A stretch of DNA of 64,000 bases, taken from positions 124,001 through 188,000 of the forward strand of contig NZ_BMTV01000012.1 in assembly GCF_014649855.1 (NCBI RefSeq). The letters are read 5' to 3'. Numbering within the stretch: position 1 is the first letter of the stretch; each line of letters starts with the position of its first letter. This DNA is from Streptomyces roseolus (GTDB taxonomy: Bacteria > Actinomycetota > Actinomycetes > Streptomycetales > Streptomycetaceae). The position numbers and the translations under genes were made by a program. The notes beneath the pieces were generated by a model that saw only the letters and a program-made list of their open reading frames with translations, did not search any database and had not been told where the DNA came from. Below, piece by piece: positions 48,470 through 56,303 of this stretch.

Positions 48470-48972
48470 CAGATTTCGGTCCCAGTTCCTTGAACAGTCA
48501 GTCGCATCACGAGCGCGTCGACGTTGCCCGGCTGGTAGTAGCCGCGCCGGAAGCCGATGGGCTCGAATCCGAAGCGCTCGTACAGCTTCTGCGCCCGGGT
48601 GTTGTCCACGCGCACTTCGAGCAGGACCTCGTCGCACTCGAAGGCGGTGGCGTGCTGGAGGAGGTCGGTGAGGAGCCGGGCGCCGAGCCCGGTGCCCCAC
48701 TGCGCGCGGGCGACGGCGATGGTCTGGACGTCCCCGAGCCCGCCGGCCGCCGCCAGGCCCGCGTACCCGGCCAGCTCCCCGGAGGGGGCCTCGGCGACGA
48801 CGTACCGCCGGGTGGCCCGGGGGCCGCGCGCGTGCGCCAGCTCGGACCAGAACATCCCCTCCGACCAGGCGTCCTCGGGGAAGAGCTCGGCCTCCAGGGC
48901 CAGCACCTGCGGGAGGTCCCACCAGCGCATCTCGCGCAGCACGGCCTCTCCGCCCGCCACGTCCCCGCTCAC
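48469..48972 (-). CDS. rimI: Ribosomal-protein-alanine N-acetyltransferase RimI
   Basis: GNAT acetyltransferase, 167 residues: acetyl-CoA motif 'VARAQWGTGLGARLLTDLLQ' and 'LLEVRVDNTRAQKLYERFGF', 'GFRRGYYQPGNVDALVM'. The YYQPxxxDA ending is the RimI hallmark. GTG start overlapping the tsaB stop (GTGA). Likely acetylates ribosomal protein S18 or other N-termini. Confidence 0.93.
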   Translation of the reverse strand: MSGDVAGGEAVLREMRWWDLPQVLALEAELFPEDAWSEGMFWSELAHARGPRATRRYVVAEAPSGELAGYAGLAAAGGLGDVQTIAVARAQWGTGLGARLLTDLLQHATAFECDEVLLEVRVDNTRAQKLYERFGFEPIGFRRGYYQPGNVDALVMRLTVQGTGTEI

Positions 48973-49628
48973 TGGGGGGTGACCACCTTGTAGTTCTTCG
49001 GCACCTGCGCGTCGGGCCGCCGCAGGTACATCGGCAGCGGGTCGAGGAAGCCCTCGCCGCCGGCCGCGAGCCGCTCCGCCGCCAGGGCGGCGAGCGCGCC
49101 GGCGGACTGGTGCTCGGGGCCGCGTGCGTCGGGGAAGGCGTCCGGGTAGAGCAGGGCGCCCGCGCCGACCACCGGCAGCCCGGCGAGCCGCTCGGCGATG
49201 TCGGCCGGCCGGTCGACGGAGGCGTCGGTCGCACGGGTGCGGGCGTCGTCGTACCGGGCCCAGTAGACCTCCTTGCGGCGGGCGTCGGTCGCCACCGCGA
49301 AGGGGCCCTCGATGCCGGAGGCGTACGCGAGGCCGTCGAGGGTGCACAGGCCGTGCACCGGCACCCCGCCGAGGGCGGAGGAGAAGGCGGCGGCCGTGAC
49401 GAGCCCCACCCGGAGCCCGGTGTAGGGGCCGGGGCCGACCCCGACCACGATCCCGGTCACCGCGTCGAGCGCGGTCCCGGCCTCCTTGAGGACCCGGTCG
49501 ACGGCGGGGAGCAGCAGCTCCCCGTGGCGGCGGGCGTCGACGCGGGTCGACTCGGCGACGACGGCCGTGCCGTCGTGCAGGGCGACGGTGACGGCGGGAG
49601 TGGCGGTATCCATGGCGAGCAACAGCAC
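48969..49628 (-). CDS. tsaB: tRNA threonylcarbamoyladenosine biosynthesis protein TsaB
   Basis: Non-catalytic ASKHA partner of TsaD. 219 residues: 'LLLAMDTATPAVTVALHDG', 'HGELLLPAVDRVLKEAG', 'VGVGPGPYTGLRVGLVTAAA'. It lacks the metal histidines, as expected. First gene of tsaB-rimI-tsaD-(84 aa). Confidence 0.95.
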   Translation of the reverse strand: MLLLAMDTATPAVTVALHDGTAVVAESTRVDARRHGELLLPAVDRVLKEAGTALDAVTGIVVGVGPGPYTGLRVGLVTAAAFSSALGGVPVHGLCTLDGLAYASGIEGPFAVATDARRKEVYWARYDDARTRATDASVDRPADIAERLAGLPVVGAGALLYPDAFPDARGPEHQSAGALAALAAERLAAGGEGFLDPLPMYLRRPDAQVPKNYKVVTPQ

Positions 49629-49749
49629 GCGAACAGCCTACGGCGCCGCGGGCGGGCGATGCGGCGCGCGGCCGTCCGGGGGCCCGGCTGCTACCGTCGG
49701 GCGCGACAGCTCGTCAGGCTCGGCACGTACGTACGAAGAGGTGGAGACG

Positions 49750-50316
49750 GTGGCAAGGAGCAGCTCGGGATTCGTGGCCGGGCTCACCGCGGCGGCCGTC
49801 GCCGCGGTCGCCTTCCTCGCCTATCAGGCGTCGGCGAGCGTGCCGGCGGACCTCGCGGAGCCGTCCCGGGCGCCGGGCACGGTCGCCCCTTCGGCGTCGG
49901 CCTCCGCCGGGGCGAAGAAGCCCGCGAAGAACCCGCTGGCGGTGCCGGCGGCCTCGGGCAAGGGCGAGCGCGTGGTGTACGCGCTCGGGGACCGCCGGGT
50001 GTGGCTGGTCGACGGGAAGAACAGGGCCGTCCGCACGTTCACGGTGACGCCGAGCCCGGTGAGCCCGGCGCCGGGGGCGTACGCGGTGACCTCCCGGTCC
50101 AATTCGGTGCGCGGCTCCGACGGGGTGCAGATCGAGCACGTGGTCCGCTTCGCGAGCGTGGAGGGCGTGACGATCGGCTTCAGCGCGGCGGTCGACGGCT
50201 CGACGCCCGCGCCCGACCCGTCGAGGAAGACCGGCGGCATCCGCATGGACCGGGCGGACGGCGACGCGATGTGGACCTTCGCGTCGATCGGCGCGAAGGT
50301 CGTCGTCGTCCCCTGA
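49750..50316 (+). CDS. Membrane-anchored, catalytically degenerate L,D-transpeptidase-like protein
   Basis: 188 residues: a single N-terminal membrane anchor ('GFVAGLTAAAVAAVAFLAYQ'), a Ser/Ala/Pro linker, then a YkuD-like domain: 'VYALGDRRVWLVDGKNRAVR', 'PAPGAYAVTSRSNS', and the end 'GGIRMDRADGDAMWTFASIG' plus 'AKVVVVP'. In an active L,D-transpeptidase that end reads (S)HGCIRM; here Cys and His are missing (TGGIRM). The fold assignment is inferred from the pattern; the loss of the nucleophile is seen. It may bind peptidoglycan without cross-linking it. GTG at 49750 is favoured because AGGTGGAG lies just before it. Divergent from tsaB. Confidence 0.68.
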   Translation: MARSSSGFVAGLTAAAVAAVAFLAYQASASVPADLAEPSRAPGTVAPSASASAGAKKPAKNPLAVPAASGKGERVVYALGDRRVWLVDGKNRAVRTFTVTPSPVSPAPGAYAVTSRSNSVRGSDGVQIEHVVRFASVEGVTIGFSAAVDGSTPAPDPSRKTGGIRMDRADGDAMWTFASIGAKVVVVP

Positions 50317-50396
50317 CGCCCGCCCGTCCGGCCCCTGACGCCCGCCCGTCCGGCTTCCCGGACGGCCCGGGGTTCTCGGAGGTACCCCCGTAAGGG

Positions 50397-50567
50397 TTAC
50401 GCGGCCTCGTCCCTGAGGTCCCGTTCCGGCTGCTCATCCGGGGGCGCGAGGTCGCGCCCCGGCGGGGTCGAGACGGCGCTGGCCGCCGCGCAGGAGGCCA
50501 GCAGCTCGCTCATCGAGACGCGCTCCTCGGCGGTGCGGTCGTCGCGCTCCGGCATCTGCGTCGCCAT
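50397..50567 (-). CDS. 56-residue protein under an iron box
   Basis: ATG at 50567 with GGGAGG 8 bases upstream and TAA stop. The product begins MATQMPERDDRTAEERVSM, has a helical 'SELLASCAAASAV' core and an acidic end (PERDLRDEAA). No membrane segment, one cysteine. Codon bias and an excellent ribosome site support a real gene though it is too short for usual gene finding. The promoter carries a near-consensus iron box, so it is likely made under iron starvation. Function unknown. Confidence 0.7.
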   Translation of the reverse strand: MATQMPERDDRTAEERVSMSELLASCAAASAVSTPPGRDLAPPDEQPERDLRDEAA

Positions 50568-50578
50568 GCATGCCTCCC

Positions 50579-50619
50579 GTAGGTTAGGTTCACCTAACCA
50601 GTTCGTGCATCCATGTCAC
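50579..50619 (-). promoter_or_regulatory. Promoter with DmdR/IdeR-type iron box for the 56-residue protein
   Basis: The iron box at 50579-50597 matches 17 of 19 bases of TTAGGTTAGGCTCACCTAA. Read leftward, -35 GTGACA (50614-50619), 16 bases, -10 TTAGGT (50592-50597), so the box covers the -10. DtxR-family repressors (DmdR1 in Streptomyces) bind such sites with Fe2+. Confidence 0.75.
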
Positions 50620-50690
50620 CACGGCGCGGAGCGGCGGCGCAACATTTTCCCGACATGCTGTCGGAACCTACGGACGCCGTCGGCCTCCGT

Positions 50691-51191
50691 TCACAGCGAG
50701 GACAGGTCCTCGTCGGCCCACCGTCCGCCGATCCCACGCAGCACGACCGTGCGCCGGTCGTCGTCGGTGTCGCCGGTGACGCGGTGGATGAGGACGTGCA
50801 GCCGGTCGTCGGTCAGCTCCTCGACCTTGCCGTCGCCCCACTCCACGACCACCACGGACTCGGGCAGCGAGACGTCGAGGTCCAGGTCCTCCATCTCGTC
50901 GAGCCCGCCGCCGAGCCGGTACGCGTCCACGTGGACGAGGGCCGGGCCGCCGGTGAGCGAGGGGTGGACGCGGGCGATGACGAAGGTCGGCGAGGTGACC
51001 GCGCCGCGGACGCCCAGGCCCTCGCCGAGACCGCGGGTCAGGGTGGTCTTCCCGGCGCCCAGCTCGCCGGTGAGCATGACGAGGTCGCCGGGACGGAGGA
51101 GTTTCGCGAGCCGGCGGCCGAGCTCCTGCATGCGCTCGGGGGAGTCGACGGAGACGGTGGCGCCGGAGACGGGCGGGTGCGCTGCTTCCAT
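50691..51191 (-). CDS. tsaE: tRNA threonylcarbamoyladenosine biosynthesis ATPase TsaE
   Basis: About 166 residues. Walker A 'LTGELGAGKTTLTRGLGEGL', 'TSPTFVIARVHPS', 'HVDAYRLGG', and 'VVVVEWGDGKVEEL' (Walker B-like EWG) are all family signatures. It energises the TsaB-TsaD complex. ATG at 51191 preferred over an in-frame TTG three codons upstream. Ten bases behind the alpha/beta hydrolase gene, last of the operon LDT-alr-hydrolase-tsaE. Confidence 0.94.
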   Translation of the reverse strand: MEAAHPPVSGATVSVDSPERMQELGRRLAKLLRPGDLVMLTGELGAGKTTLTRGLGEGLGVRGAVTSPTFVIARVHPSLTGGPALVHVDAYRLGGGLDEMEDLDLDVSLPESVVVVEWGDGKVEELTDDRLHVLIHRVTGDTDDDRRTVVLRGIGGRWADEDLSSL

Positions 51192-51201
51192 ACCCGCCAA
51201 C

Positions 51202-52308
51202 CTATCCGTTGTCCGTGCCCTCCCCGGCCCTGGCCAGCAGGGCGGCGAGCGCCTCGGTGACGGCCTCGGGCCGCTCCAGCATCACCAGGTGGCCGGCGTC
51301 GGGGACGACGACCCGCTCGGCGCCCGGCAGGGCCTCGGCGATGGCCTCGGTGTGCGCGGCGGGGGTGACGAGGTCCCGGTCGCCGACGAGGGCCAGCGCG
51401 GGCAGGCCGCGGAAGGCGGCGAGGGCGGCGAGCTTGTCGTGCGCGCCGAAGGCCGGGTAGAACTCCGCCACCACGTCGACCGGGACGGACTCGATCATCC
51501 GCTCGGCGAAGCGGACGACGGCCGGGTCCACGTCCTTCGAGGCGAAGGAGTACTTCTTCACGAGCCCGGCGAAGAGGTCGGCGGTGGCCCGGCGCCCCTT
51601 CTCGACCAGTTCGGCCTGGGACCCGAGGGTCCGCAGCATCCCCGGCAGGACCCGGCGGACCGCGTTGACGCCGGCGAGCGGGAGCCCGTACGAGACCTCC
51701 TCCAGGCGGCCCGGGGAGGTCCCGACGAAGGCGACGCCGACGACCCGGTCGCGGACCAGCTCCGGGTACTGCTCGGCGAGCGCCATCACCGTCATCCCGC
51801 CCATCGAGTGCCCGACGAGCACGAGCGGCCCCTCGGGCGCGGCGGCGTCGACGACGGCCTTCAGGTCCCGGCCGAGCAGCTCGATGCCGACCGGCTTCCC
51901 TCCGCCGCGCTCCGAGCGGCCGTGGCCCCGCTGGTCCCAGAAGACGGTCCTGACCCGGCCGCGCAGCGCGGCCCGCTGGTAGTGCCAGGAGTCCTGGTCG
52001 AGGCAGAAGCCGTGCGAGAAGACGACGGTGAGGGGCCCGCCGAAGCCCTCGTCGGCCCGACCGGCTTCGGCTTCGTCCGTCTCGTACGCGAGGATCGTGC
52101 CGTCGTCGGCGAGCGCCCGGCCGGGGGTGCCGCGCAGGGTGCCGAACGGGCCGGTGGCGTCCAGGGCGAGCCGGGCCTTGCGGCGCACGGATCGGCTCAC
52201 GGTCAGCCGTTCGACGGCGACGCCCGCCGCCGCGCCGGCCGCCAGCACGCCTATCGCCGCGCCCGCGATCCCGGCGCGCCGCCAGACGCCGCCCCCCGGC
52301 TCCCCCAC
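51202..52308 (-). CDS. Alpha/beta hydrolase, membrane-anchored
   Basis: 368 residues. An N-terminal Ala/Gly-rich helix (about 12-32) may anchor it. The hydrolase fold shows 'VVFSHGFCLDQDSWHYQR' (oxyanion HG), nucleophile Ser in 'LVLVGHSMGGMTVMAL', Asp in 'LALVGDRDLVTP' and His in 'VVPDAGHLVMLERPEAV'. All three catalytic residues are present. Six bases behind alr. Substrate unknown. Confidence 0.88.
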   Translation of the reverse strand: MGEPGGGVWRRAGIAGAAIGVLAAGAAAGVAVERLTVSRSVRRKARLALDATGPFGTLRGTPGRALADDGTILAYETDEAEAGRADEGFGGPLTVVFSHGFCLDQDSWHYQRAALRGRVRTVFWDQRGHGRSERGGGKPVGIELLGRDLKAVVDAAAPEGPLVLVGHSMGGMTVMALAEQYPELVRDRVVGVAFVGTSPGRLEEVSYGLPLAGVNAVRRVLPGMLRTLGSQAELVEKGRRATADLFAGLVKKYSFASKDVDPAVVRFAERMIESVPVDVVAEFYPAFGAHDKLAALAAFRGLPALALVGDRDLVTPAAHTEAIAEALPGAERVVVPDAGHLVMLERPEAVTEALAALLARAGEGTDNG

Positions 52309-52314
52309 GGCCGT

Positions 52315-53466
52315 CTACTCCCCCACGTAGACGCGCGGCACGCGCGCGCCGATCCGGGTGACGATCTCGTACGCGATGGTGTCGGCGGCCTCCGCCCAGT
52401 CCTGGGCCGTCGGCTCGCCGTGCTCGCCGGAGCCGAAGAGGACGGCCTCGGTGCCGGGCGCGGGCCGGTCGCCGCCGAGGTCGACCACGAACTGGTCCAT
52501 GGCGACCCGCCCGGCGACGGTGCGGACCTTGCCGGCGACGAGGACCGGGCCGCGGCCCGAGGCGTGCCGGGGGACGCCGTCGGCGTACCCGACCGGGACC
52601 AGGCCGAGGGTGGTCTCGCCGCCGGTGACGTAGTGGTGCCCGTAGGAGACGCCGTGACCGGACGGCACCTCCTTCACCAGGGCGACGCTCGCCTTCAGGG
52701 ACATCACCGGGCGCAGCCCGAGCTCGGCGGAGGTGCCCAGCTCGGGCGCGGGCGAGACGCCGTACATCGCGATGCCGGGGCGGACCAGGTCGAAGTGGGT
52801 CTCGGGGAGGGTGAGGGTGGCCGGCGAGTTGGCGATGTGCCGGACCTCGGGCTCGATCCCGGCCTTCTCCGCGTGGTCGAGCATCGAGCGGAAGACGTCC
52901 AGCTGGGCGGCGATCGACGGGTGCCCCGGCTCGTCCGCGCAGGCGAAGTGGGACCAGAGGCCGGTGACCTTGACCAGCCCCTCCTTCTCGGCCTCCAGGG
53001 CCCCGGCGACGAGCGCCGGCCAGTCGGCGGGCTGGCAGCCGTTGCGGCCGAGGCCGGTGTCGGCCTTGAGCTGGACGCGGGCCGTGCCGCCGGTGCGGCG
53101 GGCGGCGGCGGTGACCTCGTCGAGGGCCCACCGGCCGCTCACCGCCATGTCGAGACCCGCCTCGATGCCGGCGTCCCACGGGTCGCCGGGCGTCCACAGC
53201 CAGCACAGGACGGGGACGTCGGTGATCCCGGCGGCGCGCAGGGCCAGCGCCTCCTGGGGGGTGGCCGTGCCGAGCCAGCTCGCGCCCGCGTCGAGGGCGG
53301 CGCGGGCGCAGCGCACGGCGCCGTGTCCGTACGCGTCGGCCTTGACCACGGCCATGACGCGGACGTGGGGGGCCACGCGGGCGCGCAGCGCGCGGACGTT
53401 GGCGCGCAGCGCCCCGAGGTCGATCTCGGCGCGGGCTCGGCGGGGCGGCGGTGCTGTCTCAGTCAT
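52315..53466 (-). CDS. alr: Alanine racemase
   Basis: PLP enzyme making D-alanine for peptidoglycan. 383 residues. Lys42 in 'VMAVVKADAYGHGAVRCARA' forms the Schiff base, the second catalytic Tyr lies in 'GVSYGHHYVTGG', and 'QLKADTGLGRNGC' and 'PGIAMYGVSP' are conserved. It begins 21 bases after the L,D-transpeptidase gene, joining two wall functions in one operon. Confidence 0.96.
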   Translation of the reverse strand: MTETAPPPRRARAEIDLGALRANVRALRARVAPHVRVMAVVKADAYGHGAVRCARAALDAGASWLGTATPQEALALRAAGITDVPVLCWLWTPGDPWDAGIEAGLDMAVSGRWALDEVTAAARRTGGTARVQLKADTGLGRNGCQPADWPALVAGALEAEKEGLVKVTGLWSHFACADEPGHPSIAAQLDVFRSMLDHAEKAGIEPEVRHIANSPATLTLPETHFDLVRPGIAMYGVSPAPELGTSAELGLRPVMSLKASVALVKEVPSGHGVSYGHHYVTGGETTLGLVPVGYADGVPRHASGRGPVLVAGKVRTVAGRVAMDQFVVDLGGDRPAPGTEAVLFGSGEHGEPTAQDWAEAADTIAYEIVTRIGARVPRVYVGE

Positions 53467-53487
53467 CGCGCCCAGTCTCTCAGGTGG

Positions 53488-54339
53488 TCACAGCCCCGGC
53501 CGCTTGCCCCAGATGTAGACCCGGTCGCCCTTGCGGAGGACCGACCACAGCTTCTCCGCGTTCTTGTAGGTGAGGTTCACGCAGCCGCGGCTTCCGGTGG
53601 GGGTGGCGATGGCCCCGTAGACGCCGTGGAAGGCCTGGCCGCCGTCGAAGAACTGCGAGAACGGCATCGGCGTGTCGTAGATGGTCGACCAGTGGTCCTT
53701 GTGGCGCCAGTAGACGGAGTGCCAGCCGGTGCGGGTGCGGTAGCCGGCCCGGCCGCTGCGGATGTTGACCACGGCGTAGGTGATCTTCTTGCCCTTCTGG
53801 ACCCACATCAGCTCGCGGTTCAGGTCGACGCAGGCGACCGGGTAGGAGCGGACGGGGCACTTCTCGGTGGCGTTGGGGTTCTTCCGGGCGGCGAGGAGTT
53901 CGGCGCGGGCCCAGGTGACGGGACCGGCGTAACCGTTGGCGGGCTTGATCTTCTGCCGGGTCTGGAAGGCGCGGATCGCCCGGCAGTCGGCGGCGGACTG
54001 CTTCCCGTCGACCTTGAGCTTCAGCAGCCGTTCGACCTGCCGCTGGTACATCCCGGTCCTGGCGGTGCAGGCGGCCCCGGCGGCGTCGCGCGGGAGGTAC
54101 TCGACGAGTTCGTCGACCTCCTGCTCCGGCACGGGGACGGGGACCTCGCCGTCGGGGGCGGTCGGCGGGAGGACCTGGTCGGGGGTGTCCATGGGGTACT
54201 CGGGGCGTCCGGCGCCGGCGATGCCGGGGACGAGGACGTCGGCGGCGGGACCGGGCTCCTCCGCGTGCGCGGTGGCGGTACCGCCCAGGAGCGCGACGGC
54301 GAGCAACGGCGGCAGGATGCGGCTTCTCCATCTGGTCAC
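53488..54339 (-). CDS. Secreted L,D-transpeptidase (YkuD) with peptidoglycan-binding-like domain
   Basis: 283 residues from GTG 54339: signal peptide 'ILPPLLAVALLGGTATAHA', an acidic/Pro linker, a PGB-like helical domain ('MYQRQVERLLKLKVDGKQSA', 'RAIRAFQTRQKIKPANGYAG'), and the YkuD domain with the active-site His in 'AFHGVYGAIATPTG' and Cys in 'SRGCVNLTYKNAEKLWSVL'. The catalytic motif is intact. It makes 3-3 cross-links or attaches proteins in the wall. First gene of the operon with alr. Confidence 0.88.
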   Translation of the reverse strand: MTRWRSRILPPLLAVALLGGTATAHAEEPGPAADVLVPGIAGAGRPEYPMDTPDQVLPPTAPDGEVPVPVPEQEVDELVEYLPRDAAGAACTARTGMYQRQVERLLKLKVDGKQSAADCRAIRAFQTRQKIKPANGYAGPVTWARAELLAARKNPNATEKCPVRSYPVACVDLNRELMWVQKGKKITYAVVNIRSGRAGYRTRTGWHSVYWRHKDHWSTIYDTPMPFSQFFDGGQAFHGVYGAIATPTGSRGCVNLTYKNAEKLWSVLRKGDRVYIWGKRPGL

Positions 54340-54342
54340 CCG

Positions 54343-54652
54343 TCCATCCGACCCCGCCCGCGTCCGGCCCGGCGCGCGCTGACCCCCGCCCGGAGCAACG
54401 GGGTTGGGCCGACCGGCGGCGCGCCGCACGGCCGGGCGGCGGCACGGTCCGGGGGCGGGACCGACGACCCCGGGCGGGATCGACGACCCCGGGCGGGGGC
54501 CGATGGCGCGGAGCAGGGGCCGATGGCGCGGAGCGGGACCTGCGCCCCCGGGCGGGGCCGGCAGCGCGGGGCGGGGCCGGTGCCCCGGGGCGGGATCCGG
54601 CGGCGCGCCCGGGACGGGACCGGTGCCCCGGGGCGGGATCCGGCGGCGCGTC
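54343..54652. other. Repeat-rich intergenic region between nnrD and the L,D-transpeptidase gene
   Basis: About 310 bases, extremely G/C-rich, no credible gene. It consists largely of short direct repeats (see the repeat entry) and must hold the promoter of the L,D-transpeptidase-alr operon near its left end, though none is obvious. Confidence 0.5.
54462..54650. repeat. Cluster of three direct repeat pairs
   Basis: CGACGACCCCGGGCGGG at 54462-54478 and 54481-54497; GGGGCCGATGGCGCGGAGC at 54496-54514 and 54516-54534; a 31-base unit beginning CCGGTGCCCCGGGGCGGG at 54577-54607 and 54620-54650. Copies are identical, so recent slippage or duplication is likely. Confidence 0.8.
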
Positions 54653-56104
54653 CTACGGTTCGCGCACGTCCTGCCAGGCGCCGGAGAGGGCGTCGGCGAC
54701 CTCGGTCGCGGTGATCGGGCCGCCCTTGCCCGCGGCCCGCCGGGCGGCGAGCCCGTGCAGGTAGGCGGCGCAGGAGGCGGCGTCCACGGGGTGGAGCCCT
54801 GCGGCGAGGAGGGAGCCGGCCAGGCCGGACAGGATGTCGCCGGAGCCGGCCGTGGCGAGCCACGGGGTGCCGGTCGGGTTGACCCGCACGGGGCCGGTGC
54901 CGCCGGGACCGGCGACCAGGGTGGTGGACCCCTTGAGGAGGACGGTGGCGCCGTACCGGTCGGCGAGCTCGCGGGCGGCGGCGAGCCGCCGGGCCTCCAC
55001 GTCCGCCCGGTCGGTGCCGAGCAGGGCGGCCGCCTCGCCGGCGTGCGGGGTGAGGAGGGTGGGCGCGGACCGCTCCCGGACGGCGTCGGGGTCGAGGGCG
55101 CGCAGCCCGTCGGCGTCGACGAGGACGGGCACCTCGGAGGCGAGGACCTCGGCGACGGCGACCTCCGCGCCGGGTCCGTCGCCGAGGCCGGGTCCGACGA
55201 CCCAGGCCTGGACGCGGCCGGCCTTCTCCGGCGGCCCCGCGTGCACCAGGGTCTCCGGGTGGGCGGCGATCACCGCCTCGCGGGCGGGGCCCACGTACCG
55301 CACGGCCCCGGCGCCGCCGCGCAGCGCGCCCGCGACGGCGAGGACGGCGGCGCCCGGGTAGCGGGCGGAGCCGGCGACGACGCCGAGCACGCCCCGCCGG
55401 TACTTGTCGCTCTCCGCGCCGGGCGCGGGCAGCAGCCGGGCCACGTCCTGGTGCTGGAGCGCCTCGGCGGCGGGCACGGAGGGGAGGGTGGCGGCGAGCC
55501 CGATGTCCACGAGCCGCAGCGCGCCGGCGTACTCCCGGGCGGGGTCGACGAGCAGCCCCGGCTTGTACGTGCCGAAGGTGACGGTCACGTCGGCGCGCAG
55601 GGCCTCGCCGGCGACCTCGCCGGTGTCGGCGTCGACGCCGCTGGGGAGGTCGACGGCGACGACGACCGCGTCGGAGCCGCGCGCCGCGCGGGCGACGGGC
55701 ACGGCCTCGGGGCGCAGTCCGCCGCGTCCGCCGATGCCGGTGATGCCGTCGAGGACGAGGTCGGCGGCGGCCAGCGCCTCGTACGGGTCCTCGGTGACGC
55801 GCCCGCCGGCCGCCCGCAGCGCGGCCAGTCCGGCGCCGTGGGCGCGGGCGCCGAGCAGCACGGCGGTGACCCCGGCGCCGCGCCGGGCGAGCCGGGCGCC
55901 GGCGTAGAGGGCGTCGCCGCCGTTGTCGCCGCTGCCGACGAGGAGGACGACCCGGGACCCGTACACCCGGCCCTTGCCGAGCAGCGAGCAGCAGGCGGCG
56001 GCGAGGCCGGCGGCGGCCCGCTGCATCAGCGCGCCCTCGGGCAGGCGCGCCATCAGCTCGGCCTCGGCGGCCCGGACGGTCTCCACGTGGTGAGCGGTAC
56101 GCAT
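54653..56104 (-). CDS. nnrD: Bifunctional NAD(P)H-hydrate epimerase / ADP-dependent NAD(P)H-hydrate dehydratase
   Basis: Repairs hydrated NAD(P)H. 483 residues, fused as in E. coli YjeF. The N-terminal epimerase has 'RVVLLVGSGDNGGDALYAGA' and 'LVLDGITGIGGRGGLRP'. The C-terminal ribokinase-like dehydratase has 'LTPHAGEAAALLGTD', 'VLLKGSTTLVAGPG' and 'ATAGSGDILSGLAGSLLAAG' with the catalytic Asp. ATG at 56104; no clear ribosome site. Separated from acpS by a terminator and an iron-box promoter. Confidence 0.93.
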   Translation of the reverse strand: MRTAHHVETVRAAEAELMARLPEGALMQRAAAGLAAACCSLLGKGRVYGSRVVLLVGSGDNGGDALYAGARLARRGAGVTAVLLGARAHGAGLAALRAAGGRVTEDPYEALAAADLVLDGITGIGGRGGLRPEAVPVARAARGSDAVVVAVDLPSGVDADTGEVAGEALRADVTVTFGTYKPGLLVDPAREYAGALRLVDIGLAATLPSVPAAEALQHQDVARLLPAPGAESDKYRRGVLGVVAGSARYPGAAVLAVAGALRGGAGAVRYVGPAREAVIAAHPETLVHAGPPEKAGRVQAWVVGPGLGDGPGAEVAVAEVLASEVPVLVDADGLRALDPDAVRERSAPTLLTPHAGEAAALLGTDRADVEARRLAAARELADRYGATVLLKGSTTLVAGPGGTGPVRVNPTGTPWLATAGSGDILSGLAGSLLAAGLHPVDAASCAAYLHGLAARRAAGKGGPITATEVADALSGAWQDVREP

Positions 56105-56185
56105 GGGGAGCAGTCTGCCCCAGGGGCGGGGAGGCCGCCTGGAGGAAAGCTCGCGAAACCCCGGACGCGGGCCGGGCGGACCGTC

Positions 56186-56226
56186 TTGACACCACCTCAG
56201 TCTCAAGTAAGGTATGCCTTACCTAA
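56186..56226 (+). promoter_or_regulatory. Rightward promoter overlapped by an iron box, no gene behind it
   Basis: -35 TTGACA (56186-56191), 16 bases, -10 TAAGGT (56208-56213). The 19-base sequence TAAGGTATGCCTTACCTAA (56208-56226) matches 15 of 19 bases of the iron-box consensus in the reverse orientation. Same geometry as the promoter at 50579-50619. Confidence 0.65.
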
Positions 56227-56290
56227 CCAGGCTGGCCCCTGATCAGGTTCGGGGCCCGGCACCGCCTCCTCGCGGCCGGGCCCCGGTCCC
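56220..56290 (+). ncRNA. Candidate iron-regulated small RNA
   Basis: From the iron-box promoter, transcription would start near 56220 and meet the hairpin at 56251-56284, giving about 70 bases. An inner palindrome CCTGATCAGG (near 56238) adds structure. No start codon with a ribosome site lies inside. If the hairpin leaks, the RNA would run antisense into acpS. The promoter and hairpin are seen; the RNA itself is inferred. Confidence 0.35.
56251..56284. terminator. Terminator between acpS and nnrD
   Basis: GGGGCCCGGC (56251-56260) pairs perfectly with GCCGGGCCCC (56275-56284), 14-base loop. It lies 20 bases past the acpS stop and also faces the rightward iron-box promoter. Confidence 0.7.
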
Positions 56291-56303
56291 TTCCCCGTAC
56301 GGC

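Noticed and set aside
54336..56242. Long opposite frames over nnrD and the repeat region
   Set aside because: Composition is that of shadows; nnrD motifs are clear on the leftward strand.
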